NCBI RefSeq assembly: GCF_900167205.1
Contig: NZ_FUWW01000015.1
Span: 1-43,843, forward strand
Length of the DNA stretch: 43,843 nucleotides
Direction of reading: 5' to 3'
Source of the DNA: Eubacterium coprostanoligenes
GTDB lineage: Bacteria; Bacillota; Clostridia; Oscillospirales; Acutalibacteraceae
A program made the translations under genes and the position numbers. Below are positions 32,723 to 42,187 of this stretch, in pieces. The first letter of the stretch is position 1; every line of letters begins with the position of its first letter. The notes under the pieces are model-generated. The model made no database searches. It was given only the letters and a program-made list of their open reading frames with translations, and was not told where the DNA came from.

Positions 32723-34660
32723 ATGGGACTTACTTTAGCACAAAAACTTATTAAATCTCATCTTGTAGAGGGCGAAATGAAAGTCGGCACAGAAATCGGA
32801 CTTCGTATCGACCAAACTCTCACACAGGATGCAACAGGTACTATGGCTTATCTTGAATTTGAGGCTATGGGCGTTGACAGAGTAAAAACAGAGCGTTCTG
32901 TTGCTTATATCGACCACAACACACTTCAAACAGGATTTGAAAATGCGGACGACCACAGATTTATCCAAACTGTAACAAAGAAGCACGGCATTTATTTTTC
33001 AAGACCGGGTAACGGAATTTGTCACCAAGTTCACCTTGAACGCTTTGGTATTCCTGGCAAGACTCTCATCGGTTCAGACAGCCACACTCCGACAGGCGGT
33101 GGCATCGGTATGCTTGCAATGGGTGCAGGCGGACTTGATGTTGCTGTTGCCATGGGTGGCGGTACATACTATATTCCAATGCCAAAAATGACAAGAATCA
33201 ATCTTACAGGCTATCTCAAACCTTGGGTGTCTGCAAAGGATGTTATCCTTGAAGTTCTCCGTATTATGAGCGTTAAGGGTGGCGTTGGCAAGATTATCGA
33301 ATACGGCGGAGAGGGTGTAAAGACACTTTCTGTTCCGGAGCGTGCAACCATCACAAATATGGGTGCAGAGCTTGGCGCAACAACTTCTGTTTTCCCGTCA
33401 GATGAAATCACTCTTGCTTTCCTCAAGGCACAGGGCAGAGAAAATGATTGGGTAGAGCTTCTTCCTGATGAAGATGCTGTTTATGACGAGGTTATAGATA
33501 TTGACCTTTGCTCACTCACACCAATGGCTGCTTGTCCTCATATGCCTGACAATGTAAAAACAACTGACGAAATCGGCAGAATCAAGGTTGACCAGGTTGC
33601 TATCGGTTCTTGCACAAACTCATCATATGTTGATATGATGAAGGTTGCTTCAATCCTCAAGGGCAAAACAATTGATCCATCGGTTTCTCTTTGTATTGCT
33701 CCGGGTTCAAAGCAAGTTCTCAATATGCTTGCTCTCAACGGTGCATTGTCCGATATGATCAGTGCAGGCGCACGAATTCTTGAAAGTGCTTGCGGACCTT
33801 GTATCGGTATGGGTCAAAGTCCTAACAGCGGCGGTGTTTCACTCCGTACTTTCAACCGTAATTTTGAGGGCCGTTCAGGCACAAAGGACGGCAAGATTTA
33901 TCTTGTATCTCCTGAAGTTGCCGCTGCCTCCGCTCTTACAGGCTATCTTACCGACCCAAGAGAACTTGGCGATGCTCCGCAGATTTCTATGCCTGAGCAC
34001 TTTATTGTAAATGATAATATGATTGTTCCTCCTGCTTCACCTGAGGAGGCAAAGAATGTTGAGGTTCTTCGTGGACCAAACATCAAGCCGTTCCCAAAGA
34101 CAGAGCCACTTCCGGCAGATATCACTGCAAAGGCTGTGCTTAAGGTTGGCGACAATATCACAACAGACCACATTATGCCGGCAGGTGCAAAGATTTTGCC
34201 TTACCGTTCAAACATTCCTCACCTTTCACAGTATTGCTTCGCTGTATGTGACGAAACTTTCCCTGAAAGAATCAAGGCAGAGGGTAAGGGCTTCATCATC
34301 GGCGGTGCAAACTACGGTCAGGGTTCATCTCGTGAACACGCTGCTCTTGTTCCGCTTTACCTCGGCGTAAAGGCTGTTATCACAAAGAGCTTTGCCCGTA
34401 TCCATGTTGCAAACCTCGTAAACGCAGGCATTTTGCCGTTCACTTTCAGCGATGAGGTTGACTATGACAGAATAGACCAAATGGACGAACTTGAACTTGT
34501 CGGTATTCGTGATTGCATCGAAAACAACAAGCCTGTTGTACTCAAGAATATCACAAAGGGCGAGGAGTATAATCTTGATTCTTCCCACCTTTCAGAAAGA
34601 CAAAGAGCAATGCTTCTTTGTGGCGGACTTCTTGATTACACCCGTGAAATGAATAAATAA
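32723..34660 (+). CDS. acn: Aconitate hydratase
   Basis: 645 residues, the compact clostridial/mitochondrial-like type. It isomerises citrate to isocitrate. The [4Fe-4S] ligands are Cys297 (GSCTNSS) and Cys357/Cys360 (SACGPCIG). The substrate-binding GSDSHTPTGGGIGMLAMGAG and the C-terminal swivel-domain GGANYGQGSSREHAAL are intact. AGGAGG precedes the ATG. It is first gene of acn-icd-rex. With Icd it makes 2-oxoglutarate for glutamate synthesis; citrate synthase is not in the window. Confidence 0.96.
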   Translation: MGLTLAQKLIKSHLVEGEMKVGTEIGLRIDQTLTQDATGTMAYLEFEAMGVDRVKTERSVAYIDHNTLQTGFENADDHRFIQTVTKKHGIYFSRPGNGICHQVHLERFGIPGKTLIGSDSHTPTGGGIGMLAMGAGGLDVAVAMGGGTYYIPMPKMTRINLTGYLKPWVSAKDVILEVLRIMSVKGGVGKIIEYGGEGVKTLSVPERATITNMGAELGATTSVFPSDEITLAFLKAQGRENDWVELLPDEDAVYDEVIDIDLCSLTPMAACPHMPDNVKTTDEIGRIKVDQVAIGSCTNSSYVDMMKVASILKGKTIDPSVSLCIAPGSKQVLNMLALNGALSDMISAGARILESACGPCIGMGQSPNSGGVSLRTFNRNFEGRSGTKDGKIYLVSPEVAAASALTGYLTDPRELGDAPQISMPEHFIVNDNMIVPPASPEEAKNVEVLRGPNIKPFPKTEPLPADITAKAVLKVGDNITTDHIMPAGAKILPYRSNIPHLSQYCFAVCDETFPERIKAEGKGFIIGGANYGQGSSREHAALVPLYLGVKAVITKSFARIHVANLVNAGILPFTFSDEVDYDRIDQMDELELVGIRDCIENNKPVVLKNITKGEEYNLDSSHLSERQRAMLLCGGLLDYTREMNK

Positions 34661-34688
34661 TTAATAATCCCAAAAAGGAGTTACATAT

Positions 34689-35867
34689 ATGCAAGCAGAA
34701 GAAAAAAAGGCTCTTGATTTGGCTTGTGACCAATTCAGAGCACTTATGGAAAAACAGCTTGAAAGAGCAAAAAAGATAAAAGAGGATAAGGATTTCACCG
34801 ATTATCAGTCGCTTGACAAAATCGTTATCGGTATTTGTGGCGGTGACGGTATCGGTCCTATCATCACAAAGGAATCTCAAAGAGTTATTGAATTCTTGCT
34901 TAAGGACGAAGTTGAAAAGGGTAAGATTGAGTTTAAGGTAATCGACGGCTTGACTATCGAAAATCGTGCCGCTCATAACCAAGCAATTCCTGATGATGTT
35001 TTGGCAGAACTCAAGCAGTGCCATGTCATCCTCAAAGGCCCAACAACAACACCTCGTCAGGGCGACCCATGGCCAAATGTTGAGAGTGCCAATGTTGCTA
35101 TGCGTAAAGAACTTGACCTCTTTGCAAATATGCGTCCTGTTAAAGTTCCTGAAGAGGGAATTGACTGGACATTCTTCAGAGAAAACACAGAGGGTGGCTA
35201 TGCAGTAGGCTCTTACGGTGTAAATATTACCGACGATTTGGCTGTTGACTTTACTGTTGCAACCCAAGAGGGATGCGACAGAATTGCAAAACTTGCTTAT
35301 GATTATGCAGAGCGTAACCATAAAGGCAAGGTTTCAATCATCACAAAGGCTAATATCATCAAAACAACCGATGGCAAGTTCCTCAACACTGCCAAGAAAA
35401 TCGGCGAGCAGTATCCTGACATCGTAACCGATGACTGGTATGTTGACATCACAACCGCAAAACTCATCGACCCACAGAGAAGAAGAGACTTTAAGGTATT
35501 TGTTCTTCCAAACCTTTATGGCGACATTATTACTGATGAAGCTGCGGAATTCCAAGGCGGTGTTGGCACAGCAGGCTCTGCAAATATCGGCAAGAAGTAT
35601 GCTATGTTTGAGGCTATTCACGGTTCTGCTCCTCGTATGATTACAGAGGGCAGAGGACAGTATGCAGACCCTTGCTCAATGCTTCGTGCAACCGTTATGC
35701 TTCTTTCTCATATCGGCTACCAAAAGCAGGCTGACGCTCTTGAAGCTGCGCTTGATAAGTGTATGTTTGAGGAGAAAAAGCTTGTAATCACAGGCAGAGA
35801 TACAGGCTGTACTTGCGATGAGTTCGGCGATTATGTAATGGAAACCATTACAAATATGACAAAATAA
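34689..35867 (+). CDS. icd: Isocitrate dehydrogenase (isocitrate/isopropylmalate dehydrogenase family)
   Basis: 392 residues. An extra helical N-terminus of about 45 residues precedes the beta-decarboxylating dehydrogenase core (VIGICGGDGIGPII). The family signature NLYGDIITDEAAEFQGGVGTAGS is present, as are the metal/substrate residues in ENTEGGYAVGSYG and ITKANIIKTTDG. Context with aconitase makes isocitrate the likely substrate over isopropylmalate. Cofactor preference (NAD or NADP) cannot be settled by eye. AAAGGAG precedes the ATG, 28 bases after acn. Confidence 0.9.
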   Translation: MQAEEKKALDLACDQFRALMEKQLERAKKIKEDKDFTDYQSLDKIVIGICGGDGIGPIITKESQRVIEFLLKDEVEKGKIEFKVIDGLTIENRAAHNQAIPDDVLAELKQCHVILKGPTTTPRQGDPWPNVESANVAMRKELDLFANMRPVKVPEEGIDWTFFRENTEGGYAVGSYGVNITDDLAVDFTVATQEGCDRIAKLAYDYAERNHKGKVSIITKANIIKTTDGKFLNTAKKIGEQYPDIVTDDWYVDITTAKLIDPQRRRDFKVFVLPNLYGDIITDEAAEFQGGVGTAGSANIGKKYAMFEAIHGSAPRMITEGRGQYADPCSMLRATVMLLSHIGYQKQADALEAALDKCMFEEKKLVITGRDTGCTCDEFGDYVMETITNMTK

Positions 35868-35894
35868 TTCAGCATTTTAAGAGGGGTATATATT

Positions 35895-36554
35895 ATGGCA
35901 CAGGAAATTTCAATTTCTGTTATAAAGCGATTGCCTCGCTATTATAGATTTTTGGAAAACTTAAAGGACAATGGCATTGTTCGTATCAGTTCAAAGGAAC
36001 TTGCCGAGCGTATGGGACTTACTGCGTCACAAATCCGCCACGATTTCAACTGCTTTGGCGGTTTTGGTCAGCAGGGCTATGGCTACAATGTTCCGGAACT
36101 TTATACAAAAATCGGCAAAATTCTTTGCGTGGACGCAGGTGTAAAAACAATTTTGATTGGTGCAGGTAACCTCGGCAAGGCTGTTGCTTCAAAGATTTTC
36201 ACCAGACAGTCGGGTTTCAAACTCGTTGGTATATTTGACAAAAACGAAGCTATTTCAGGCAAGATTATTCAGGGTATTCCTGTTCGTCATACCAATTATT
36301 TGGAGAACTTCTGTATCGACAATCAGCCTGTTTGCGCAGTTATTTGTATTCCGTCAAACGATATGAAAGAACTTACCGATATGCTTTGCAGACTTGGCAT
36401 CAGGAGTTTTTGGAATTTCTCAAATTTTGACATTGCAATGGCTCATCCGGAGGTACTTGTTGAAAATGTTCACCTCACCGACAGCCTTATGACCTTGAGC
36501 TTCCTTACAAGTTCAAGCAAGGAGGAGCTTGAAAAGATTTCCTCTGCCGAATAA
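35895..36554 (+). CDS. rex: Redox-sensing transcriptional repressor Rex
   Basis: 219 residues. N-terminal winged helix (ISVIKRLPRYYRFLENLKDNG, then SSKELAERMGLTASQIRHDFNCFGGFG) followed by a Rossmann NAD(H) domain with GAGNLGKA at about 89-96. Rex senses the NADH/NAD+ ratio and represses fermentation and redox genes when NAD+ is high. It is third gene of the acn-icd operon, so it is probably co-regulated with 2-oxoglutarate synthesis. TTGTTAA half-sites near the operon promoter suggest autoregulation. Confidence 0.95.
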   Translation: MAQEISISVIKRLPRYYRFLENLKDNGIVRISSKELAERMGLTASQIRHDFNCFGGFGQQGYGYNVPELYTKIGKILCVDAGVKTILIGAGNLGKAVASKIFTRQSGFKLVGIFDKNEAISGKIIQGIPVRHTNYLENFCIDNQPVCAVICIPSNDMKELTDMLCRLGIRSFWNFSNFDIAMAHPEVLVENVHLTDSLMTLSFLTSSSKEELEKISSAE

Positions 36555-36575
36555 AAAAGATGGGATTGACTGATT

Positions 36576-37256
36576 TTGATTAAAATAAGCAATAAAGAGA
36601 TTATTGATGTTCTGAAATTTTCGGATGATAAGGTTATTTTGGTAGAAAAGAAGCCTAACCTTAATTCAGTTGGCTATGGTGTAAATTATTTTATTCTTAA
36701 TTTTTCTACCGGTGAAAAAGAGATAATCACAAAGGATGCTTATCTTCTTAAAAAATACGGCACAAACAGAAAGCAGATTGCAGACAAACTCGGCAATTTT
36801 GTAACTCCGAGTGCTGTTGTTATGCCTGACAAATCGGTTCTTGTTATCTATCCTACGGGCGAAACAGGACTTTTTGATTCGGAGGGCGAGCTTGTCAAGG
36901 ATGGTATTCTCGATTATAACGGCTCTCCTGTTTCGGGTATTGCAGTGGATGGCGAATGCTTTTGGTCTGTATGCCAAAAGGAGAATTGCGTCATTCGTTA
37001 TTTCACCGATGGTGTCAAGGTTGACATCAGAGTCGGAACAGCAGAGCAAAATACATTCCCAAATCCGCATTTTGTTTCGTCGGATGATGAGTATGTTTAT
37101 GTTTGTTGTGACCACCGCAGAGTCAGAAAAATTGACAAAAACGATTTCACCGTTTCGGATGTAAGAAAAACTTATACCGACCTTATGGGATATTACCGCT
37201 TCGGAAAATACGCAATCATCATCAAACATGATGGTGCATATTGCGATAAGGACTAA
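36576..37256 (+). CDS. Conserved-type hypothetical protein, beta-propeller-like
   Basis: 226 residues, not recognised. The sequence has repeated short beta-strand patterns with turns: SVLVIYPTGETGLFDSEGELV, GIAVDGECFWSVCQKENCVIRYF, VSSDDEYVYVCCDHRRVRKID. These resemble blades of an NHL/WD-like propeller. There is no signal peptide or membrane helix. The only workable start in frame near rex is TTG at 36576, with a weak GATGGG upstream, so the exact N-terminus is uncertain. It is 21 bases after rex and before the operon terminator, so it is likely co-expressed with rex. No function is assigned. Confidence 0.65.
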   Translation: MIKISNKEIIDVLKFSDDKVILVEKKPNLNSVGYGVNYFILNFSTGEKEIITKDAYLLKKYGTNRKQIADKLGNFVTPSAVVMPDKSVLVIYPTGETGLFDSEGELVKDGILDYNGSPVSGIAVDGECFWSVCQKENCVIRYFTDGVKVDIRVGTAEQNTFPNPHFVSSDDEYVYVCCDHRRVRKIDKNDFTVSDVRKTYTDLMGYYRFGKYAIIIKHDGAYCDKD

Positions 37257-37266
37257 AACAAAAAGT

Positions 37267-37302
37267 AAAAACCTTTCGGATTTCGTAACCCGAAAGGTTT
37301 TT
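37267..37302. terminator. Bidirectional terminator (rex operon / MATE)
   Basis: AAAAACCTTTCGG (37267-37279) pairs with CCGAAAGGTTTTT (37290-37302), between convergent transcripts. Confidence 0.85.
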
Positions 37303-37303
37303 G

Positions 37304-38638
37304 TTATTTCAGTTTAACTGATCTTTTGTATACGATAATTGAAATTATTGCAGTCAATGCTTCTGCTATCCAAAAAGCGTTCCACACTCCGACTGCACCG
37401 ACAGCCTTGCTCAATATAAATGCACTCGGCACAATGATAACAAGGTATCTGCAAAGAGAGATTATAAGCGATTGCACACCTTTGTTTAATGCTTCAAGAG
37501 CACCGCAACAGGTAACAGATACAGCCGATACAACAAAGCCACCGCTGATGATTCGCAACGCAGTTGCACCGACTTTGACGGTTTCTGCATTGCTTGTGAA
37601 CAAAGAAATTATGTTGCTCGGAATTGTTAGGCAAAGCACTGTTCCCACCGCCATAATAACAGCAATCATAATGAGAACATAGTTGAAAATCTTGCGAACT
37701 CTTTTGTATTCCTTTGCACCGTAGTTATATGCAAGAATCGGTCGCATACCCTGAACAATGCCGTTTGCGGTCAAATAAAGAAATGTTTGCAGTTTGTAAT
37801 ACACACCGAGAACAAGCACATAAACCTGTGAAAATACCGCAAGAATTGCATTGAGTGACGAAATCAAAAGTGACGGCAACGCAAGGTTGAGTATTGCGGG
37901 AATACCGATTGAATAAAGTGCCTTGATTGTTTTTGTCGTGAGTTTAAAATAAGATTTGTCGATTTTAACATTTGTCGGCTTCTTTAAATAATAAATTAAG
38001 TAGATTAAAAAGGTTACAAACTGTCCGATTCCTGTTGCAATTGCCGCACCTTTAATGCCGAATTTTGGCACAAAACTCAATCCGAAAATAAATACAGGGT
38101 CAAGCAAAATGTTTGTTACGCAACCAACTCCAAGCCCAATCATTGTTATTTTCATATTGCCGAATGATTGAAACAGTTTCTCAAAGTACAGATTTAAGCT
38201 GTTGATTATTGTAAATAAAAATACAATTTGACAGTATTCAATTCCCAATTTTATGGTGCTTTCACTTGATGTAAACGCTTTCAAAAATGGGTGAATAATT
38301 ATAATTCCACCGATTGTAAGCACAACACCGTGGATGAGAGAAAGTATAAATCCTTGGTTTGCTATATCGTTTGCATTCTTTATGTCTTTTGCACCGAGAT
38401 AAAAGGCAATCAGTGCATTTATTCCAATACCAAAACCGATAACAAACGCATTGATGAAGTTTTGAACAGGGAAGATGAGCGATAGTGCCGTCATAGCATC
38501 CTCACTGATTTTCGCAACAAAGTAGCTGTCAAAAATGTTGTAAAGCGAATTTACACACATTGAAATTACCATTGGCAACGACATTGATATTATCAGCGGA
38601 AAAACCGCTTTTTCTTTCATAAAAGTTTCGCTTTTCAT
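37304..38638 (-). CDS. MATE family efflux transporter
   Basis: About 444 residues and 12 hydrophobic helices. Family features include SMSLPMVISMCVNSLYNIFDSYFVAKI near the N-terminus and GIVQGMRPILAYNYGAKEYKR mid-protein. The start is taken as the ATG at 38638 with GGAG in front. The frame stays open further upstream through the leader hairpin, where no ribosome site exists. It is expressed from its own promoter (38750-38777) behind a 105-nt leader that contains a terminator-like hairpin, so it is probably controlled by attenuation. The substrate is unknown. Confidence 0.88.
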   Translation of the reverse strand: MKSETFMKEKAVFPLIISMSLPMVISMCVNSLYNIFDSYFVAKISEDAMTALSLIFPVQNFINAFVIGFGIGINALIAFYLGAKDIKNANDIANQGFILSLIHGVVLTIGGIIIIHPFLKAFTSSESTIKLGIEYCQIVFLFTIINSLNLYFEKLFQSFGNMKITMIGLGVGCVTNILLDPVFIFGLSFVPKFGIKGAAIATGIGQFVTFLIYLIYYLKKPTNVKIDKSYFKLTTKTIKALYSIGIPAILNLALPSLLISSLNAILAVFSQVYVLVLGVYYKLQTFLYLTANGIVQGMRPILAYNYGAKEYKRVRKIFNYVLIMIAVIMAVGTVLCLTIPSNIISLFTSNAETVKVGATALRIISGGFVVSAVSVTCCGALEALNKGVQSLIISLCRYLVIIVPSAFILSKAVGAVGVWNAFWIAEALTAIISIIVYKRSVKLK

Positions 38639-38743
38639 ATATTCTCCTTTCGTTTGGACATAAAATAAGCCACACGACATCTCAGTCGTGTGGCGAAAAG
38701 GTGATATAAATCATCAGGAAAAATCCACTACATTAGTTTTCGT
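38639..38743 (-). promoter_or_regulatory. MATE leader with terminator-like hairpin
   Basis: A 5' UTR of about 105 nt. It holds a perfect 10-bp stem, GCCACACGAC/GTCGTGTGGC (38669-38694), followed on the transcript by TTATTTTA and only 30 nt from the ATG. An intrinsic terminator in a leader suggests attenuation or a riboswitch. It matches no class recognised by eye. Confidence 0.5.
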
Positions 38744-38749
38744 GAGCAT

Positions 38750-38777
38750 ATTATATCATAATATTTTCACTTGTCAA
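38750..38777 (-). promoter_or_regulatory. Promoter of the MATE gene at 37304
   Basis: On the minus strand TTGACA (38772-38777), 16 bp, TATAAT (38750-38755). It overlaps the last codon of the upstream MATE gene. Confidence 0.7.
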
Positions 38778-40153
38778 GATTTATTTAACCCCTTTGGCAA
38801 CCACTTGCCAAATTTTGTGTAGATAATCATCAATACCATGCCTACAAACCACGAAATAGGGTAGAGGATGAACACGCCGTCAATTGTTGAATAGAATGGA
38901 AGTGCGATTTTTATCCACAAAATTCTGAATATGCACATTGAGAAAAGCAGAATTAGCATCGGCGGAACGCCTTTTCCTGCACCTCTGACCGTGCCTGCAA
39001 GTATATTGAGTATGCCAAGTAAAAAGTAAAACGGGCAAAAATATTTCATTGCAAGCTGACCATATGTTATTACCTCATTGTCCTTTGTGAATAATCCAAG
39101 TACGGTATGGGAGGTAAGCAAAATCACAACGCCGATAATCACTGTGTAAACAACACCCATTATCAATGCGTTCCACATACCTTTTTTTATTCTGTCCGGT
39201 TTTTTTGCACCTACATTTTGACCCGTAAATGTTGTAACCGCCATGCTGATGCTGAGTACCGGCAAAATGTTGAAGCCGTCAATTTTGAGGTATGCCGCAT
39301 ATCCTGCCATGGCCGTTGCACCGTAGGAGTTGACGCTTGACTGAACCAATACATTTGAAAATGAAATAACCATATTCTGTATTGCCGTAGGCAGTCCGAC
39401 TCTTATGATTTGCTTTGCCGTGTTGCCGTGGATTTTCAGTTCTTTTACAATCAATTTGTAATCGGAATTAACACGCAGCAAATATCCCACTGCAAGAACA
39501 CACGATAACGCTTGACTGATGTCGGTTGCTATTGCCGCACCCTTTACACCCCACTTGAGTGCTTTTATGAATACAAGGTCAAGTATGATGTTTGTAACCG
39601 ACGCAATCGCAAGATAAATAAGCGGTCGTTTTGAGTTGCCGGCAGCATTGAGTATACCCGTAGCCATATTGTATATTACATTGAATATAAGTCCTCCGCA
39701 GTAGATTTGAAGATAAAGCACCGAATCTTTCAGCACACTTTTCGGCGTTTTCATCCAAATGAGCAAATCACGGCTGAATATAACACCTATTGCCGACAGA
39801 ATTACACCGAGAATAATTGCAATGCACATTGCTGTATGACCTGCAAGCTTTGTTTTTTGTTTATCTCTTGCACCAAGATTTTGCGAAACTATAACACCGG
39901 CACCGACTGCCGCACCTTGACTGAATGCGATAATAAGGTTGATGAGTGCCGTGCCCGAGCCTACTGCCGCAAGTCCGTTGCTTCCTACAAAGTTGCCAAC
40001 TATAATCGAGTCTGCCGTGTTGTACATTTGTTGCAGCAGGTTGCCGAGTATCAACGGAATGGAAAATATTATCAGCAACTTCCAAATGTTCCCCTCTGTC
40101 ATCAAGAGGGTGTTTGATGAATGAATTTTGTTTTCTTTCTTTGCTTCCTGCAA
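38774..40153 (-). CDS. MATE family efflux transporter (second)
   Basis: 459 residues, about 12 helices. The N-terminal block IFSIPLILGNLLQQMYNTADSIIVGNFVG and the mid-protein TGQNVGAKKPDRIKKGMW are typical of the DinF/NorM branch. The start is given as TTG at 40153, which fits a promoter at 40191-40219 with a leader of about 30 nt. The first in-frame ATG (40102) lacks a ribosome site. It stands in tandem with the other MATE gene but has its own promoter. The two sequences are only distantly alike, so they are not a recent duplication. Confidence 0.85.
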   Translation of the reverse strand: MQEAKKENKIHSSNTLLMTEGNIWKLLIIFSIPLILGNLLQQMYNTADSIIVGNFVGSNGLAAVGSGTALINLIIAFSQGAAVGAGVIVSQNLGARDKQKTKLAGHTAMCIAIILGVILSAIGVIFSRDLLIWMKTPKSVLKDSVLYLQIYCGGLIFNVIYNMATGILNAAGNSKRPLIYLAIASVTNIILDLVFIKALKWGVKGAAIATDISQALSCVLAVGYLLRVNSDYKLIVKELKIHGNTAKQIIRVGLPTAIQNMVISFSNVLVQSSVNSYGATAMAGYAAYLKIDGFNILPVLSISMAVTTFTGQNVGAKKPDRIKKGMWNALIMGVVYTVIIGVVILLTSHTVLGLFTKDNEVITYGQLAMKYFCPFYFLLGILNILAGTVRGAGKGVPPMLILLFSMCIFRILWIKIALPFYSTIDGVFILYPISWFVGMVLMIIYTKFGKWLPKGLNKS

Positions 40154-40190
40154 AAAATCGCTTTCTTTCGTTACTTATTATTTCAACTGT

Positions 40191-40219
40191 ATTATAGTAA
40201 CCTTGTGCTTTAGTGTCAA
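40191..40219 (-). promoter_or_regulatory. Promoter of the second MATE gene
   Basis: On the minus strand TTGACA (40214-40219), 17 bp, TATAAT (40191-40196): perfect consensus. Confidence 0.8.
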
Positions 40220-40252
40220 TAAGAATAATGTAATTTTAACAAAGAAGTTTGC

Positions 40253-42187
40253 CTAACATATTGTAAATTCAAAATATGCGTTGTCGCTGTACCAAAGAGG
40301 GAAGTTTGTTCCCCAAATATTGTCATAAAGAACATATGTCAAGCCATCTGAAAGTTTGCCGTATTTGTTGTCAAAATGCAAAATCTTGCCCTTTCCCACA
40401 GCAACAAGAGGGGAGTGGTAATTGACAAATTTTGTACCGTCAATTTCAACATTTTCAACTGCCGATAAATTTCGGTTTCCGTTTTCGACAATGTCAAACG
40501 GATTAATCCGCTCACCGATTTTTGTGTATGTGATGTTTTCTCCTTTAGGATAAAAGTGCAGCATAATGCTCTCGGGCAGACGATTTGCACTTTTGCCCTG
40601 CCAAATAACTTCAATGTTGATTTTACTTTCGGTAAGCGTGTATCTTATTCTAAAAGTTTTGGGTGCGCCCAAATCGTTGCAAAGGTACTTGTCAATTATT
40701 AAATCCGATATTAAGATGATTGCATTGTCGGATTTGTTGACGGACAGCCTGTTAAGCGTGTAATTAAATCTGCCTTGTTTGTATTTGTTCTTGATTTTGT
40801 CAATGCTCGGTTTGCCGAAATCAGGAATTGCCCAATCAGAAACTTTTTTTAGGTTTCTGCTGTAATGCTCAAACCAATAATCATAATCTTCGCTGCCGTA
40901 TGAATTATATGTAACGCAAGGCTCGTGATTGTCACGGATTATCTCTTTTCCGTTAATGGTCAAATGCTTTATTCCGCCAAAGGAATTAATCGCAACCGAG
41001 CTGTTTTTCAGCTTGTATTCTTCGTCTACATTGCCCGGTTCGTTAAACATCGCAAACAATTCTTCACCATGTAATTTTTTCAGCAAGTCTTCCGCTTCGT
41101 TTTTGTGAGCGTTCGATAAGAGCGAAACTGCTTTTGCTATGTATTCACGCTGTTCTGCCCAGCTTTTTTCGATTTTTTTGTAATTTTCGCCGTGTCTTGC
41201 ATTTTCAAAATCGGATTTCAGGTAATTACTGTATTCGCCGAGTGCAATTTTTACATCCATGCCGCAGGTGTGCTCTGCAAGACATAAGATGTTTTCGGCA
41301 AGATTTTTGTATTCCGCATCGTCACGGTTGAGGCTTCCGTCAGTCAGCCATTTGTTTTTTAGTCCGATAAGCGTGCGGAGTGCACCCGATTTGTACGGGT
41401 CTGCCGAGCTGCCGTGAATCCAAGTGTCGCCGATTTCCGATGTTATAACAGGCAGTTTGTCACGCACTTTCCATATTTTTTCTGCATAGTCATCAAGTGA
41501 GCCTGCAATAACTTCGTATTCCGGGTATTTCATCTGTATTTTTTTGATGCTTGCAAGTACTGCATCCTTCCCGCCGGAACCGTGATTGTCAAGTGTGTGG
41601 TCAAAATATAAGATGTCGTCAACATATTCGTTTTTGTAAGCTCCGCCATATTCACCCGAATAAATAACAACGATTTCGCTTTCACCCTGCTTCCACAAAA
41701 AGCATTCAGGTACTTTTGGCATTGCCGAAGCACCGTTAACGCCGATGTGGAGCAACTTTATTCCTTTTTCTGCAAGAAGCGGAATGAGTGCTTTTGTGTG
41801 ACCCGGTACATCCGTCATTTTTGCCGATATTGTTTTCTTGCCTCGTATTTTGTCTATTGTATCAATCAGTGACAGTCCGTATTCAAGGCTGTCCCTGTCG
41901 AGCAGTTCGGTATGCAAAGTAAAGGGGAGAGCGTGTGCAACAATGTCACCGTTTTTTAGTGCCTTTGTAAGTGCCACCGCATTTTCTCTTGTGCCGTTTT
42001 TCAGTTCTTCACAAAGCAACCACGAGCCGGTTGTCCATACAAATTTTTTGTCTTTTGTATTTACACTTTCGGCTGTTTTTATGGCGTTCGGTATAAATTC
42101 GTCAAGATATTTTTTGCGTATGTTTTCCGCAAAGTCGGTAAATCCCAAATCAAGATGTGTTTTTGAAACTACGATAACCTTTTTCAT
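40253..42187 (-). CDS. GH38-like alpha-mannosidase family protein (DUF5054)
   Basis: 644 residues. The N-terminus VIVVSKTHLDLGFTDFA carries the GH38-type H-x-D metal pair (His11, Asp13). A putative catalytic barrel continues through KMTDVPGHTKALIPLLAEKGI and GEYGGAYKNEYVDD; the second half is beta-rich, as in GH38 C-terminal domains. From memory this matches the DUF5054 group, whose activity is little characterised. Alpha-mannoside hydrolysis is the best guess. There is no signal peptide. The start is the ATG at 42187 behind GGGAG. Its ATG overlaps the TGA of a 34-codon ORF upstream. Confidence 0.75.
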   Translation of the reverse strand: MKKVIVVSKTHLDLGFTDFAENIRKKYLDEFIPNAIKTAESVNTKDKKFVWTTGSWLLCEELKNGTRENAVALTKALKNGDIVAHALPFTLHTELLDRDSLEYGLSLIDTIDKIRGKKTISAKMTDVPGHTKALIPLLAEKGIKLLHIGVNGASAMPKVPECFLWKQGESEIVVIYSGEYGGAYKNEYVDDILYFDHTLDNHGSGGKDAVLASIKKIQMKYPEYEVIAGSLDDYAEKIWKVRDKLPVITSEIGDTWIHGSSADPYKSGALRTLIGLKNKWLTDGSLNRDDAEYKNLAENILCLAEHTCGMDVKIALGEYSNYLKSDFENARHGENYKKIEKSWAEQREYIAKAVSLLSNAHKNEAEDLLKKLHGEELFAMFNEPGNVDEEYKLKNSSVAINSFGGIKHLTINGKEIIRDNHEPCVTYNSYGSEDYDYWFEHYSRNLKKVSDWAIPDFGKPSIDKIKNKYKQGRFNYTLNRLSVNKSDNAIILISDLIIDKYLCNDLGAPKTFRIRYTLTESKINIEVIWQGKSANRLPESIMLHFYPKGENITYTKIGERINPFDIVENGNRNLSAVENVEIDGTKFVNYHSPLVAVGKGKILHFDNKYGKLSDGLTYVLYDNIWGTNFPLWYSDNAYFEFTIC

